Origin: Ichthyophis bannanicus
Taxonomy: Eukaryota > Chordata > Amphibia > Gymnophiona > Ichthyophiidae
Length of the DNA stretch: 64,000 nt
Direction: 5' to 3'
Assembly (NCBI GenBank): GCA_033557465.1
Contig: CM066040.1
Location: 327,502,297-327,566,296, forward strand
Shown: piece by piece, positions 55,215-64,000 of the stretch
Position numbering within the stretch: position 1 is the first letter of the stretch
Layout of the letters: each line of letters starts with the position of its first letter
The notes under the pieces: generated by a model
The model's database searches: none
What the model was told of the DNA's origin: nothing
Seen by the model: only the letters and a program-made list of their open reading frames with translations
Program-made: the position numbers and the translations under genes

Positions 55215-55382
55215 CAATAAGAGCATAAGATTTGCCATGTTGGGTCAGACCATCAAGTTCAGTATCCTGTTCCAGCAGTATCAGGTCACAAGTACGTGTC
55301 AGGTTACCAGAAGTATGTGTCAGGTTCCCAGGGATAAGCAATGGATTTCTCCCAGTCCACTTTAATAATGGTTTATGGTAAT
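55215..55382 (-). mobile_element. CR1 LINE 3' end (family A), short
   Basis: 'ataagagcataagatttgcc' and 'tgttgggtcagaccatcaag' through 'ttaataatggtttatgg'. The stretch 'caggtt(a/c)cca(g)aag.atgtgt' is duplicated at 55285-55330. Confidence 0.8.
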
Positions 55383-55384
55383 GG

Positions 55385-55797
55385 TTCAGTCTGCCCTTCC
55401 ATACCAACTATTACAGTCTTTTTCTTTCCTTTAGAGATCTGTATTTGTCCCATGCTTTCTTAAATTCAGATACAGTCCTCATCTCTACTACCTCCATTGG
55501 GAGACTATTCCATGCTTCTACCACTCCATAAAGAAATATTTCCACAAATTACTCCCGAGTCTATCCCCTTACACCTTCATCATATGTCGCCTCACTGCCG
55601 AACTTTCTTTCAATTGAAAGAGGCTCTCCTCCTGTGCATTTATGCCATGGAGATATTTAAACATCTTTCTCATATCTCCCCTCTCCTGCATATCTTCCAA
55701 AATATACAATATATGCTGAGATCTTTAAGTCTGTCCCGATATGATGAAGCCCATTGACCATTTTGATAGCCACTCTCTGTACTGACTTTATCCTGTT
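55385..55797 (-). mobile_element. CR1 LINE (family C) 3' part; continues beyond the full-length L2
   Basis: 'cagtctgcccttccatacc' and 'tttagagatctgtatttgtc' to 'tgtactgactttatcctg', the same family as 24436-25025. Its continuation (ggtctccagaatcgcacaga) is found at 60377-60430, on the other side of the 4.6 kb L2, and again at about 61165-61440. This shows where the L2 and a further element were inserted. Confidence 0.82.
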
Positions 55798-56162
55798 TAT
55801 TTATTTATTTATTTAAAAGTATTTCTAAACCGTCTTATCATAAAAATCAAGGCGGTGTCACAACAATACAATCAGATGAAGTGCTGGGGGGGTCATGCAG
55901 TGTAGGAGGAATAGTGTGCGGGGGGGGGATCATGCAGGAGGAATAGTGTGCGGGGGGGGGGGAGTTCATGCAGTGGGGGCAGTGATGTGAAGTGCGTGTG
56001 AGGAGGGTGATTCTAGATTAGGGTGGGCTATGTACAGTGTGCGCTATAATACAGCATGTTCTATAATACAAGGTACTGTCCAGATAGGGCTTGAGCTAGA
56101 TCCTGTGCCGATATACAATCTCTTGTCGGTGTCTTACAATCTCTAGTCGTGGTCTTTGTTGA

Positions 56163-59100
56163 TTACGTGATGTGTCCATAATGTTCTATGAACAGAGTTG
56201 TCTTCAGCTGTTTGCGGAAGTCTTTGAGGTCCGTTGTCGATCTCAGATCATCTGGGAGGGAGTTCCAGATGGTTGGGGCTGCCAGGGAGAGGGCTCTCTC
56301 TGTGGTGTCCTTTCGTGTTTTTCTGAAGTCTTTTGGTGTGTTGACTCTGTTGGAGGTTCCTTTTCTTCTCGGGCGGGTGCTGGTGTCTGGATGAATGAGG
56401 GTGTGCAGGCTGTTTGCTGAAATGTGGTGCTTGATTTTGAATATGTTCATTATTGTTTTGTATTTGATACGTGAGCTGATTGGGAGCCAGTGTAGATCTT
56501 TGAGAACCGGGGTAATGTGTTCATGTCTTGTTGAGCCAGAAATTATGCGTGCGGCGGTGTTTTGGGCTAGTTGGAGCGGTTTGAGAGTTTGCTTTGGTAG
56601 GCCAAGGTAGATGGGGTTGCAGAAGTCCAATAATGGGGTGATGAGCGCTTGGCATACTGTGCGGAAGTGTTCTGCGTCGAGGAGGGGTTTAAGCCGTCTG
56701 ATGATTCTCATTCTATAGTATGCATTCTTGACCGTTTTGTTGACGTGAGACATGAGATTTAGTTTGTTGTCCAGGGTTACTCCCAGGTATCTTACTTCGG
56801 ATTTCATTGGAATGGTTGTGTCTGCTATTTTGATGTCCGGTGGGTGAATGATGTCGGGGTTGCGAGTGATTATTAGAGCCTCAGTCTTGCTGTAGTTGAT
56901 TGAGAGGTTGTTGTTCGTGCACCAGTTTGTCATTTGTGTTAGGCAGTCAGTTATTCTATTGTAGTCTGGGTTGTCAGTTGAGATAGGTGTGTATATCATG
57001 ATATCGTCTGCATAGATGGTGTATTGAATGTTGTTCGCTTTCAGGATGTCGCATATTGGCTGGATGTATATGTTGAACAGAAGAGCCGAGAGGGCGGATC
57101 CTTGGGGTACTCCTTGGCGGATTTTTATGGGTTGAGAGGTGTTGTGGCCTATCTTGACTTGTAGCTGCCTGTCGGTGAGGTAGGATTGGAACCATTTTAA
57201 CGTGGTACCGTGAAGCCCAATTTTCTTTAGTCTTTCCAGGAGGGTTGGGTGGTCAACTGTGTCGAAGGCGGAGGAGATGTCGACGAAGATCATTAGGATG
57301 CCTTTAGTGTTGTTGTCTATGACTCTGATGATGTTGTCTATGAGGTAGATCAGCAGTGTTTCGACTCCATGTTGGGGGCGGAAGCCGTGCTGGTTGTCGT
57401 CTAGAGGAGCATGGTTGTCAATATGTTCCTGAAGTTGTTGTTGCACTGCTTTTTCTATGATTTTTGCCAGGAAAGGTATGCTGGATATTGGTCTGTATGC
57501 TGCGGGGTTGCTCTTGTCGAGGGTTGTTTTCTTCGGTATTGGGCGTACTGTAGCCAGTTTTAGTTGAGCTGGCAGGAGACCCTGGGTGAGTGAATTGAGC
57601 ACAATGTCGTGTATGATGTGGATGAGGCTTGATTTGGTGGCCTTTATCCATGATACTGGGCAGGGGTCCGTGGGGGCGGTGCTTGTTCTGATTGCTGAGA
57701 TGATGCGGGAGAGCTGTTCTGTTGAGGGAGGGTAGAAGGCGTCCCATGTCTTAGGGTATGAATCAGGCTGGGTTGAAGAGCTGGTTTCAGTTGGTTCTGT
57801 GGAGTGAAATTTGTCTTTGATGTGATCAGCAGATTTTTGCGGGTCTATTTGTATTTCCTCCTCAGTTTTCTGCTCCTTTGTGAGGATTTTCACTATATCG
57901 AAGAGCTCCCTGGGTTTGTTTATGGAGGTGTTTATCATGTTTGTGTGGTATTCTTTCTTGGATTGGTTGATGTGTTCGGTGTATAGTCTTTGGTTTGTTA
58001 GGTATATCTGCTGGTTTTCTGGTGTCTTGGATTTTCTCCATCTCCGTTCCATCCTTCTGAGTTCTCTTTTCTTTTGTCGTATGGTTGAGGAGTACCAGGG
58101 CTTGTGTTGTCTCTTGTTGTTGCAGTGTTCCTCTGGTCTGGTAACAGTGGCAGTGGCGGCGTTGGATATTGTGTTGTTCCAGTTGATAATTTGAGTCTCC
58201 AGGTTGTCTGTTTCTGTTGACAGTTGATTTAACGTGTCCAGTAGGAAGGTGTCTCTGTCGAATTTCTTGAATCGCCTTTGTGTGTGGGAAATGTTGGTTT
58301 GTTCGTTGTGGTTGTCTTTTTGAAGTTGCAGTGTGATCTTGATTATGTGGTGGTCTGACCAGGGGACTGGGGTGACGGAAGGGGTTGAGATTAGACCTCT
58401 TGAAGTTAGGGAGTTGGTTGCGAATATGAGGTCTGGTGTAGATCCGTGCCTGTGTGTAGGGGCGTTGATGATTTGGGTGTATTGAAGTGATGTCATTGCT
58501 TGGAGGAAGGCATCGGCATCTTTGGTGTTGGTGGTCTTGAGGTTGAAGTCACCTAGCATGAGGGTGGGTTTGTTAGTTGCTATGAAGGCGCATGCTGTTT
58601 CGAGCGTTGCTGCCAGTTCATCAGGAGGGGCTCGGGGTGCTCTGTAGGTTAGGCAGAGTGCCATGTGTTTGTTCATGATGCTGAGCGTGTTGCTTTGTGG
58701 TGTAGCGGTGGAGCTGTGTGTTTTGAACTTCAGGTTTTTCTTTGCAATTATAAGTACACCTCCTCCACGTTTGTGGGTGCGTGGGCAATTGTAAGCTGTG
58801 TGGCTGTCTGGTACTAATTGATTGAGTAGAACTGTGTCGGTAGTATTGAGCCAGGTTTCTGTAATGCAGAGAATGTCTGGTTGGTGATCTTCTATGTGGT
58901 CTGCTAGTGTGTGTATCTTGTTGCATATGGACTTCGCGTTTATGAGTTCTATGGCAGTTTGCTCTGTTGTGTTGTGTGACTCCGTTGAAAAATGTGCGAG
59001 GGGGTGAGATTTGTGTGCTTCTTTTTTTCTAGATGTTGATGTGCTGTGTGTGGCGGGCTGATTGCGTTGTGGAACTATGTAATGCCAGGTGGAGGGAGGG

Positions 59101-59273
59101 TGCCATTGTGGGTTATGGGGTAGGTAGTGGAGGTGGGGGTCTGGTGAGAGGATATGTGTGGGGAGGAGGCTGAATGGTAGAAACCATGTTGTGATCATGG
59201 TGGTGTGCTGTGGTGTTTTGTGTGAAGTTTGCTTGCAGTTTCTGGTGTCTGATGATGTGTGCACAGATTTCAT
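56163..59273 (-). CDS. L2-clade ORF2 protein: APE endonuclease + reverse transcriptase (intact, about 1,036 aa)
   Basis: The first ATG is at 59273 (MKSVHTSSDT); three codons upstream a GTG is also in frame, and a stop lies at 59310-59312. Residue numbers here count from that GTG, so subtract 3 for the ATG protein. Residues 1-105 are a Pro/His/Thr-rich leader. The endonuclease has NAKS (about 115), ITETWL (Glu about 142), KRGGGVLII (about 171), LMLGDFNLK (about 241-249) and PWSDHH (about 307-312). RT has RPIPKKTTLDKSNPAAYRPI, HGFRPQHGVETLL, motif A FVDISSAFDTVDH (about 666-678), motif B GVPQGSALSALLF (about 724) and motif C YADDIM (about 757). The L2-type C-terminus has LHWLPISSRIKYKTI and FIEHYGHIT. 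All catalytic residues are present, with no stop or frameshift. The protein would nick the genome and reverse-transcribe its own RNA, and is a candidate partner for SINEs with L2-like tails. No ORF1 is seen upstream. Confidence 0.92.
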   Translation of the reverse strand: MKSVHTSSDTRNCKQTSHKTPQHTTMITTWFLPFSLLPTHILSPDPHLHYLPHNPQWHPPSTWHYIVPQRNQPATHSTSTSRKKEAHKSHPLAHFSTESHNTTEQTAIELINAKSICNKIHTLADHIEDHQPDILCITETWLNTTDTVLLNQLVPDSHTAYNCPRTHKRGGGVLIIAKKNLKFKTHSSTATPQSNTLSIMNKHMALCLTYRAPRAPPDELAATLETACAFIATNKPTLMLGDFNLKTTNTKDADAFLQAMTSLQYTQIINAPTHRHGSTPDLIFATNSLTSRGLISTPSVTPVPWSDHHIIKITLQLQKDNHNEQTNISHTQRRFKKFDRDTFLLDTLNQLSTETDNLETQIINWNNTISNAATATVTRPEEHCNNKRQHKPWYSSTIRQKKRELRRMERRWRKSKTPENQQIYLTNQRLYTEHINQSKKEYHTNMINTSINKPRELFDIVKILTKEQKTEEEIQIDPQKSADHIKDKFHSTEPTETSSSTQPDSYPKTWDAFYPPSTEQLSRIISAIRTSTAPTDPCPVSWIKATKSSLIHIIHDIVLNSLTQGLLPAQLKLATVRPIPKKTTLDKSNPAAYRPISSIPFLAKIIEKAVQQQLQEHIDNHAPLDDNQHGFRPQHGVETLLIYLIDNIIRVIDNNTKGILMIFVDISSAFDTVDHPTLLERLKKIGLHGTTLKWFQSYLTDRQLQVKIGHNTSQPIKIRQGVPQGSALSALLFNIYIQPICDILKANNIQYTIYADDIMIYTPISTDNPDYNRITDCLTQMTNWCTNNNLSINYSKTEALIITRNPDIIHPPDIKIADTTIPMKSEVRYLGVTLDNKLNLMSHVNKTVKNAYYRMRIIRRLKPLLDAEHFRTVCQALITPLLDFCNPIYLGLPKQTLKPLQLAQNTAARIISGSTRHEHITPVLKDLHWLPISSRIKYKTIMNIFKIKHHISANSLHTLIHPDTSTRPRRKGTSNRVNTPKDFRKTRKDTTERALSLAAPTIWNSLPDDLRSTTDLKDFRKQLKTTLFIEHYGHIT

Positions 59274-59650
59274 GCAGTTCACTGTCCTCGTTGAATGAGT
59301 TTGTGAGACTCACCTGGTCGGTTTTGTTGTCGTTGCTGTGCAGAGTTGGTGTGCTCTACCCAGCTTGGGGAGCTCGAGGTGCGTGAGGCTCGTGGTTGGC
59401 GAGCTCAGACCCGTCTGGGGAGCTCAAGCCGTGGCTGCCTTTCGCACGTGTGTTCGGTGAAGTGGGGGGTACGTTCCCGGGATTGGTGGACGCGTCGCAG
59501 CTTTTTTGGCGTGGTCGGTTAATGATGTTGACGTCTTGGTGGGGAGGCACTCCTCTCTTTCACCGCCAGTGGCCACCGCCTAAGGGCCACGCCAAAGGGC
59601 CCTCTGGCGAGGCCCTCAGGCGCGGGCCCGCCAGGCGCGGGCGCGCCCTG
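59274..59650 (-). promoter_or_regulatory. GC-rich 5' leader of the L2 between tandem units and ORF
   Basis: CpG-rich sequence with repeated 'gggcc(a/c)' and 'gccgcgcc'-like palindromes at 59570-59650 ('ccctctggcgaggccc', 'ggcgcgggc' twice). A 64-codon frame on the minus strand (59356-59550) shows no known domain. It is probably the 5' untranslated region. Its promoter role is inferred from position only. Confidence 0.55.
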
Positions 59651-60364
59651 TAGGGACGCCGCTATTTAATTGTGATGCTGGGCGGGCTCTCCCGCTCCCA
59701 CTGCCTGGATTGGGCAGGAGCACTCCCACTGCCCCGATAGGGCAGGAGTTGCAGGCAGGGAGAGCCGGGCTTGCGGGCGGCAAAGCGGGTCCCTCTCGGT
59801 AGGGACGCCGCTATTTAATTGTGATGCTGGGCGGGCTCTCCCGCTCCCACTGCCCGGATTGGGCAGGAGCACTCCCACTGCCCCGATAGGGCAGGAGTTG
59901 CAGGCAGGGAGAGCCGGGCTTGCGGGCGGCAAAGCGGGTCCCTCTCGGTAGGGACGCCGCTATTTAATTGTGATGCTGGGCGGGCTCTCCCGCTCCCACT
60001 GCCCGGATTGGGCAGGAGCACTCCCACTGCCCCGATAGGGCAGGAGTTGCAGGCAGGGAGAGCCGGGCTTGCGGGCGGCAAAGCGGGTCCCTCTCGGTAG
60101 GGACGCCGCTATTTAATTGTGATGCTGGGCGGGCTCTCCCGCTCCCACTGCCCGGATTGGGCAGGAGCACTCCCACTGCCCCGATAGGGCAGGAGTTGCA
60201 GGCAGGGAGAGCCGGGCTTGCGGGCGGCAAAGCGGGTCCCTCTCGGTAGGGACGCCGCTATTTAATTGTGATGCTGGGCGGGCTCTCCCGCTCCCACTGC
60301 CCGGATTGGGCAGGAGCACTCCCACTGCCCCGATAGGGCAGGAGTTGCAGGCAGGGAGAGCCGG
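59651..60364 (-). repeat. Tandem 149-bp units (4.8 copies), candidate LINE promoter monomers
   Basis: Units start at 59651, 59800, 59949, 60098 and 60247 (the last is 118 bp). I see one clear difference among them (tgcctggattgg in the first, tgcccggattgg in the rest). On the minus strand each unit has two related 28-bp blocks beginning 'ctcctgccc' and containing 'gggcagtgggag'. GC-box-like GCCCGCCC follows, then 'caattaaatagcggc', which is TATA-like and sits about 15 bases before the unit boundary. The array lies exactly where the 5' end of the minus-strand L2 should be. Confidence 0.88.
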
Positions 60365-60659
60365 GTCTCCAGAATGTGTGGTCTCCAGAATCGCACAGAG
60401 TGTTCTAAATTACATCTCACCAAAGACTTACAGGCCGATGCAGAAAGCCGGCGCTGAAGTCACACGCTATCATCTCTGTACGCTTCTTTGCAGTGCACCA
60501 ATAGCATGCAATTTCAGTGCCAGAATGCAGAATGGGGCACATATGCAAATTAGCCATGCATTAAACTTGGCATAAACGGCAGCATTAAATTGGGAGAGCA
60601 AACCAAACACATGTGCACAGAAGTCGGCGCAAGAGAAACAGGGGCACTGTGTGGCTAAT

Positions 60660-60740
60660 TTGTACCTAGTCTTGCCACCTTGCTGGGCAGACTACATGGA
60701 CCAGGCTGGTCTTTATCTGCTGTCATATACTATGTTACTA
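60660..60740 (+). mobile_element. CR1 3' end (family B), short
   Basis: 'acctagtcttgccacctt', 'gctgggcagactacatgg' and 'tcatatactatgttactatg', the last 80 bp of a family B CR1. Confidence 0.8.
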
Positions 60741-60882
60741 TGCCCCCCGACAGTATTTTGATGGCATCGGGGGCTTTCCCTGATACTTGGATCATCTGGA
60801 GGGGAAGTTTGACACTTCATCTCAGATGATCCAGGCATTGGGGAAAGCCTCCGATGTCATCAAAATACTGTTGGGGGGCACG
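60741..60882. mobile_element. Foldback element / MITE
   Basis: The left arm is 'ccccccgacagtattttgat' and 'ggcatcgggggctttccc'. The right arm is its near-complement ending 'atcaaaatactgttgggggg'. The arms are about 60 bp with a short loop (gaagtttgacacttc, itself a small palindrome). It directly abuts the CR1 tail. No target duplication is obvious. Confidence 0.7.
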
Positions 60883-61442
60883 CGCTAGATGTTTAAGCTA
60901 CCTCAGGACCAGGCATAGGGATACTGGCATTATGGCGGATTATGAAATCCTCTACACATTCCTCTGCATCGGGCACAGACAATATTAGAATACCATTATA
61001 ATACATGCAGCTCATTTGCCTATATTTTAAATACTCATGCCGTTAATTGTGTGCTAGCTTTTCATTTGCTGTTTACGCATGCATCTGTCTCTTTTCAGAG
61101 TTTGGCAGTGGTGGTAATTGTGCCTAAAAGTGGTGTTATCTGTGCTTAAAGGCCACACTAGTTTTCTTCCTTGGCCAGTTATACAGAGGCACTCTAATCT
61201 CCTTTTTCCTGCCGGCCATTCCTCTCCCTATGCATGCAAGCATCCTGACTTTCGCAGTCGCTTTTTCTACTTGTTTAGCCTCCTCAAGATCATCAGAAAC
61301 AATCACCTCCAGGTCCTGCTCTTCTTTCGTGGAAAGAAGTACTTCACTCTCTATATTGTAGCATTGCTGTACCACAGTCCATCCACAGCCCCAACTAAAT
61401 ATCTGTTGCTGTCCCTCAGAACTGGCAGCTTTTGGAGAACCT

Positions 61443-61565
61443 TATAAAAACATAAAAATATAAGATATGCCATGCTTGATCAGATAAACAGTGGCCAATC
61501 CAGATCACAAGTACTTGTCAGGTTCCCAAGAAGGTAGACAGATTCCATGTGGTTATCCCAGGACT
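61443..61565 (-). mobile_element. CR1 LINE 3' end (family A), short and decayed
   Basis: 'ataaaaacataaaaatataa', 'gatatgccatgcttgatcag' and 'cagtggccaatccagatcac'. The 'caagcccagtatcctgtttcc' part is deleted. Confidence 0.7.
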
Positions 61566-61569
61566 ACCA

Positions 61570-62320
61570 AAAGAGACGACTACAACTGGCAAAAGATCTG
61601 CACTTGTAAGGATTTATCTTCTGGGAAATACTCTAAATCTTGGGGACAATGGAATTCTTTCGGTTAAAGCTGATAAAGCTGTGTATTTTAGAATTCAGTG
61701 TTTTTGTTGAGTCACTCAGATCTTAGTACCACCACAGAGTTTTTTTATTTAAATCAAATCAGAGTTCAGCTTGGCATAGAAAGTAAAATAGAGTAAATAG
61801 TCTCTGAGTAGAAAGAAAGAAATTTATTTCTAGAGACCTTTATAAAGAGGCTTTCCAGTTAGGAAGCAAAATATCTGTGAAGTTGTCTTTAAAAGATGTT
61901 AAAGCCAAGTGACAGATCAAAGGGACAATTTGAAAGGCCCCCCTCTATCAAACCAAGGGCTGTGTGAATCACCCAGAAAATTGCTAAGACATTACCTTAG
62001 AAGCACAGATCAGGCCACTGTGTAGCAGGCCAGCATTTATTAAGTCTTCTCTCCCTCCCACCCACCCCAGGTATAATCTTTGCTTTATAGGCTCTTAAAT
62101 CAATTAAAGGGAAGGAAGTGGTCAAATTCACTTTCAGGTTCAGCTGGTTATCCTTATCAGGATTAATTAAGGACCTGAAATTAATTAATCTTGAGGTGAA
62201 CAAGGTCCATTAAACGTATTAGGTATAGTTGTAGTAGTACAAGTATGCCCAGCAAACTTAAGTAAATAAACAATTTAAATAGGTAAACATAACCTTAAAA
62301 CTAAGATGCAGACAGCAGTG
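61570..62320. other. Unassigned AT-rich sequence
   Basis: No recognised gene or repeat. Confidence 0.45.
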
Positions 62321-62757
62321 AGATGGGGGCTATTTAGTCTTTTGCATTGAGTGTCACATGTATGGTTTTCTCCCAGTTGGTGAGGGGTCTTATATGTGCA
62401 CTAGGTGCAAGGAGCTCTTTGCTCTCAGGGAATGAGTATGATCTTTGGAGGCTAGAATAACAGACATGGAGGACATGTGGAAGAGAAAAAAAGGTATATA
62501 GACTAGACCTACAGGAGTGTAGTACCGAAGTCTCACCTCCAGTCTGGCAGCCTCCCTGTCGCCATGCAGAAGAGAGATCACGTGACAGGAGAGTAGCACC
62601 CTGGTATGGCAGGAAGTGATCCTGTAATTAAGAGCTGTCCTCCACATGATGTAAAACCCTCTCACACCAAGGAGGCTCCTCAAAAATCATGTGCCCATGA
62701 AGGAAGGGTTAGGACAGCCTTATAGTTGGTGCTTCAATCATTAGGCATGTAGATAGC

Positions 62758-63219
62758 TGGGTAGCTGGTGGACGAGAGGATCACCTGGTAACATGCCTAT
62801 CTGGTGCGAAGGTAGCAGACCTCACGTGCCACCTAGACAAGGTTCTAGATAGCTCTGGGGAGGAGTTTGCTGTCTTGGTACATGTTGGTACCAGTGACAT
62901 AGGAAAGTGTGGGAGGGAGATTTTGAAGGCCAAATTTAGGCTTTTGGGTAGGAAGTTGAAATCCAGAACTTCCAGGGTAGCATTCTCTAAAATGCTTCCT
63001 GTTTTACGCGCAGGACCCAAAAGACAGGCAGAACTCTGGAGTCTCAATGCAAAGATGAGACGATGGTGCAAGGAAGAGGGTTTTGGATTTGATAAGAACT
63101 GGGCAACATTCTGGGGAAAGGAGGGCCTTTTCCAAAGGGATGGACTCCACCTTAACCGGGATGGAACCCAGCTGCTGGCATTAACCTTTAAAAAAGAGAT
63201 AGAGCAGCTTTTAAACTAG
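62758..63219 (+). pseudogene. CR1 ORF1: SGNH-esterase-like domain (C-terminal part)
   Basis: A continuous open frame of 153 codons has no usable ATG at its upstream edge; a stop lies at 62755-62757. It reads REDHLVTCLSGAKVADLTCH, EEFAVLVHVGTSDIGKCGRE (GTSD at the esterase GTND block), AKFRLLGRKLKSRTSRV, LPVLRAGPKRQAELWSL, RRWCKEEGFGFDKNWATFWG and RDGLHLNRDGTQLLAL (the Asp-x-x-His block, with DGLHLN). The C-terminus is KKEIEQLLN. It is the best-preserved ORF1 end in the window. CR1 ORF1 esterase-like domains are known, but their substrate is not established. Upstream ORF1 (62345-62755) is recognisable only as nucleotides and is frame-broken. Confidence 0.8.
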
Positions 63220-63424
63220 ATAATAGGGGAAAACTGACAGTCACCCAAGAACGCATAGTTCAGAAGGATGCATCCTTGAAGGATACTAGGAAAAGAGGAA
63301 AGTTAGGGCATCTCAACTGAGAGGTTCCAATAAAGATAAACATAACCTAGATGCCCTTAAGTACAGAGCAGACAGACCTGAAAGATTCCAAATAACTCCT
63401 GTCTACTGACAGCCAGATTAATAT

Positions 63425-64000
63425 GAATAAAATACAACCTCTAAAATGCCTGTATGCAAATGATATAAGTCTAAAAAATAAGATGGGAGAGTTAGAATAT
63501 ATAGCACTAAATGAGAGATTAGATATGATTGGTATTCTCAGAGACCTGGTGGAAGGAGGACAACCAATGGGACATTGGGTACAAACTATATCACAATGAT
63601 AGTGGAGGGGTTATGCTCTATGTTAGAGAGGGCATTGAGTCACACAGGATTAAAACTTTGCAGGAAACAAGATACACTGTAGAATCTCTATGGATAGAAA
63701 TTCCATATCAAAATGGGAAGGTGATCGCAGTGGGGGTGTACTACTAACTGCCTGGCCAGAATGAACAAATGGATGATGAAATGCTAAAATAACTCAGGGA
63801 GCTAACAAAGGTTACAGCACAGTAATAATGGGTGATTTCAATTACCCTGGTATCGACCGGGTAAGTGTCATGACAGGACATGCTAGGGAGATAAAGTTTC
63901 TAGATGAAATAAATGACTGCTTCTTGGAGCAGCTGGTTCATGAACTGACAAGAGAGGAAGCCATTTTGGACATAGTTCTTAGTGGAACACAAGATCTGGT
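63425..64000 (+). pseudogene. CR1 endonuclease domain, partial and frame-broken
   Basis: In several frames it reads QPLKCLYANDISLKNKMGEL, then YIALNERLDMIGI, a +1 shift, SETWWKEDNQWD, GGVMLYVREGIESHRIKTLQ, YTVESLWIEIPYQNGKVIAV and GVYY. VIMGDFNYPGID-type sequence follows near 63825, then the 'LVHELTREEAILDIVL'-type block at the window edge. The catalytic Glu and the GDFN block are visible. The domain would nick target DNA, but this copy has at least two frameshifts and a deletion between NQWD and GYKL. Confidence 0.78.

Larger units (their letters stand above)
55798..60376 (-). mobile_element. Full-length L2-clade LINE with tandem 5' repeats
   Basis: On the minus strand the order is 4.8 tandem 149-bp units, about 370 bp of GC-rich leader, an intact endonuclease-RT frame, about 365 bp of 3' UTR with G/C-rich simple runs (C-runs in sense at 55920-55960), and a terminal TAAATAAATAAA. 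It sits in a family C CR1. CR1 text is 'gactttatcctg' on one side and 'ggtctccagaatcgcac' on the other, adjacent apart from a few bases in the copy at 24541-24600. Intact coding, repeat uniformity and completeness suggest a recent insertion. Confidence 0.85.
60377..61440 (-). mobile_element. CR1 (family C) remainder, interrupted by an unclassified element
   Basis: CR1 text is present at 60377-60430 (ctccagaatcgcacagag, then tctcaccaaagacttac) and again at about 61165-61440 (atacagaggcactctaatc, gccggccattcctctccc, tcctcttctttcgtgg). In the minus frame the latter reads LEVIVSDDLEEAKQVEKATA. The block between (about 60432-61160) is foreign, and includes the CR1 tail and foldback listed separately. 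Confidence 0.65.
62325..64000 (+). mobile_element. CR1 LINE (family A), 5' part, runs off the window
   Basis: It starts near 'tttgcattgagtgtcacatg', the same 5' sequence as the minus CR1 at about 41895. It contains ORF1 with the esterase-like domain and the start of the endonuclease. The element continues past the window end, so RT and the 3' end are not seen. Confidence 0.85.

Noticed and set aside
59666..60325. A set of near-identical 70-88 codon frames on the minus strand
   Set aside because: They repeat every 149 bp and simply reflect the tandem units upstream of the L2; there is no independent coding signal.

Overview
The window looks like vertebrate nuclear DNA, most likely from an amphibian; a caecilian is my best guess. 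The reasons are the dense mixture of CR1, L2 and RTE LINEs, tRNA-headed CORE-SINEs, a DIRS-type tyrosine-recombinase element and hAT DNA transposons, with little simple L1/Alu-type DNA. The species call is inference from repeat content only. I recognise no host protein-coding gene. The one hint of a host gene is a CpG-rich block at about 30.4-31.0 kb, with a consensus splice donor on the minus strand. Almost every long reading frame belongs to a retrotransposon.

Layout. 0-13.7 kb: a hAT-type palindrome split by a SINE, CR1 3' ends, SINEs of two tail types, and a decayed RTE (BovB-like) LINE at 9.1-12.7 kb carrying an L2 insertion. 13.7-19.0 kb: a long minus-strand CR1 interrupted by two L2 tails and a solo LTR. 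19.0-23.9 kb: a plus-strand CR1 of another family with a 1.35 kb L2 inserted. 24-28 kb: CR1 3' ends, one carrying an L1-type ORF1-only insertion with a 17-bp target-site duplication. 28.8-30.4 kb: a 42-bp minisatellite, then the CpG-rich block. 31.7-41.9 kb: a three-level nest in which a minus CR1 holds a minus L2, which holds a plus L2. 44.2-46.1 kb: a decayed DIRS-type recombinase split by an L2 3' end. 47.0-51.3 kb: a plus CR1 interrupted by a 2,219-bp hAT element with perfect 8-bp duplications. 52.4-55.8 kb: a mosaic of old CR1, L2 and hAT pieces. 55.8-60.4 kb: an apparently full-length, minus-strand L2-clade LINE with an intact frame of about 1,036 codons and, upstream, 4.8 nearly identical 149-bp tandem units. 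62.3-64 kb: the 5' part of another CR1, running off the window.

How the parts relate. The CR1 copies carry an ORF1 with an SGNH-esterase-like block and an ORF2 with endonuclease and reverse transcriptase. The L2 copies carry endonuclease plus RT and end in TAAA- or TAG-type microsatellites. The SINEs share a tRNA head and CORE but end either in RTE-like or in L2-like sequence, and both presumed LINE partners are in the window. In every nested case read here, L2 is the invader of CR1, RTE, DIRS or another L2. This suggests L2 was the later active lineage. The most notable object is the L2 with monomer-type 5' repeats.
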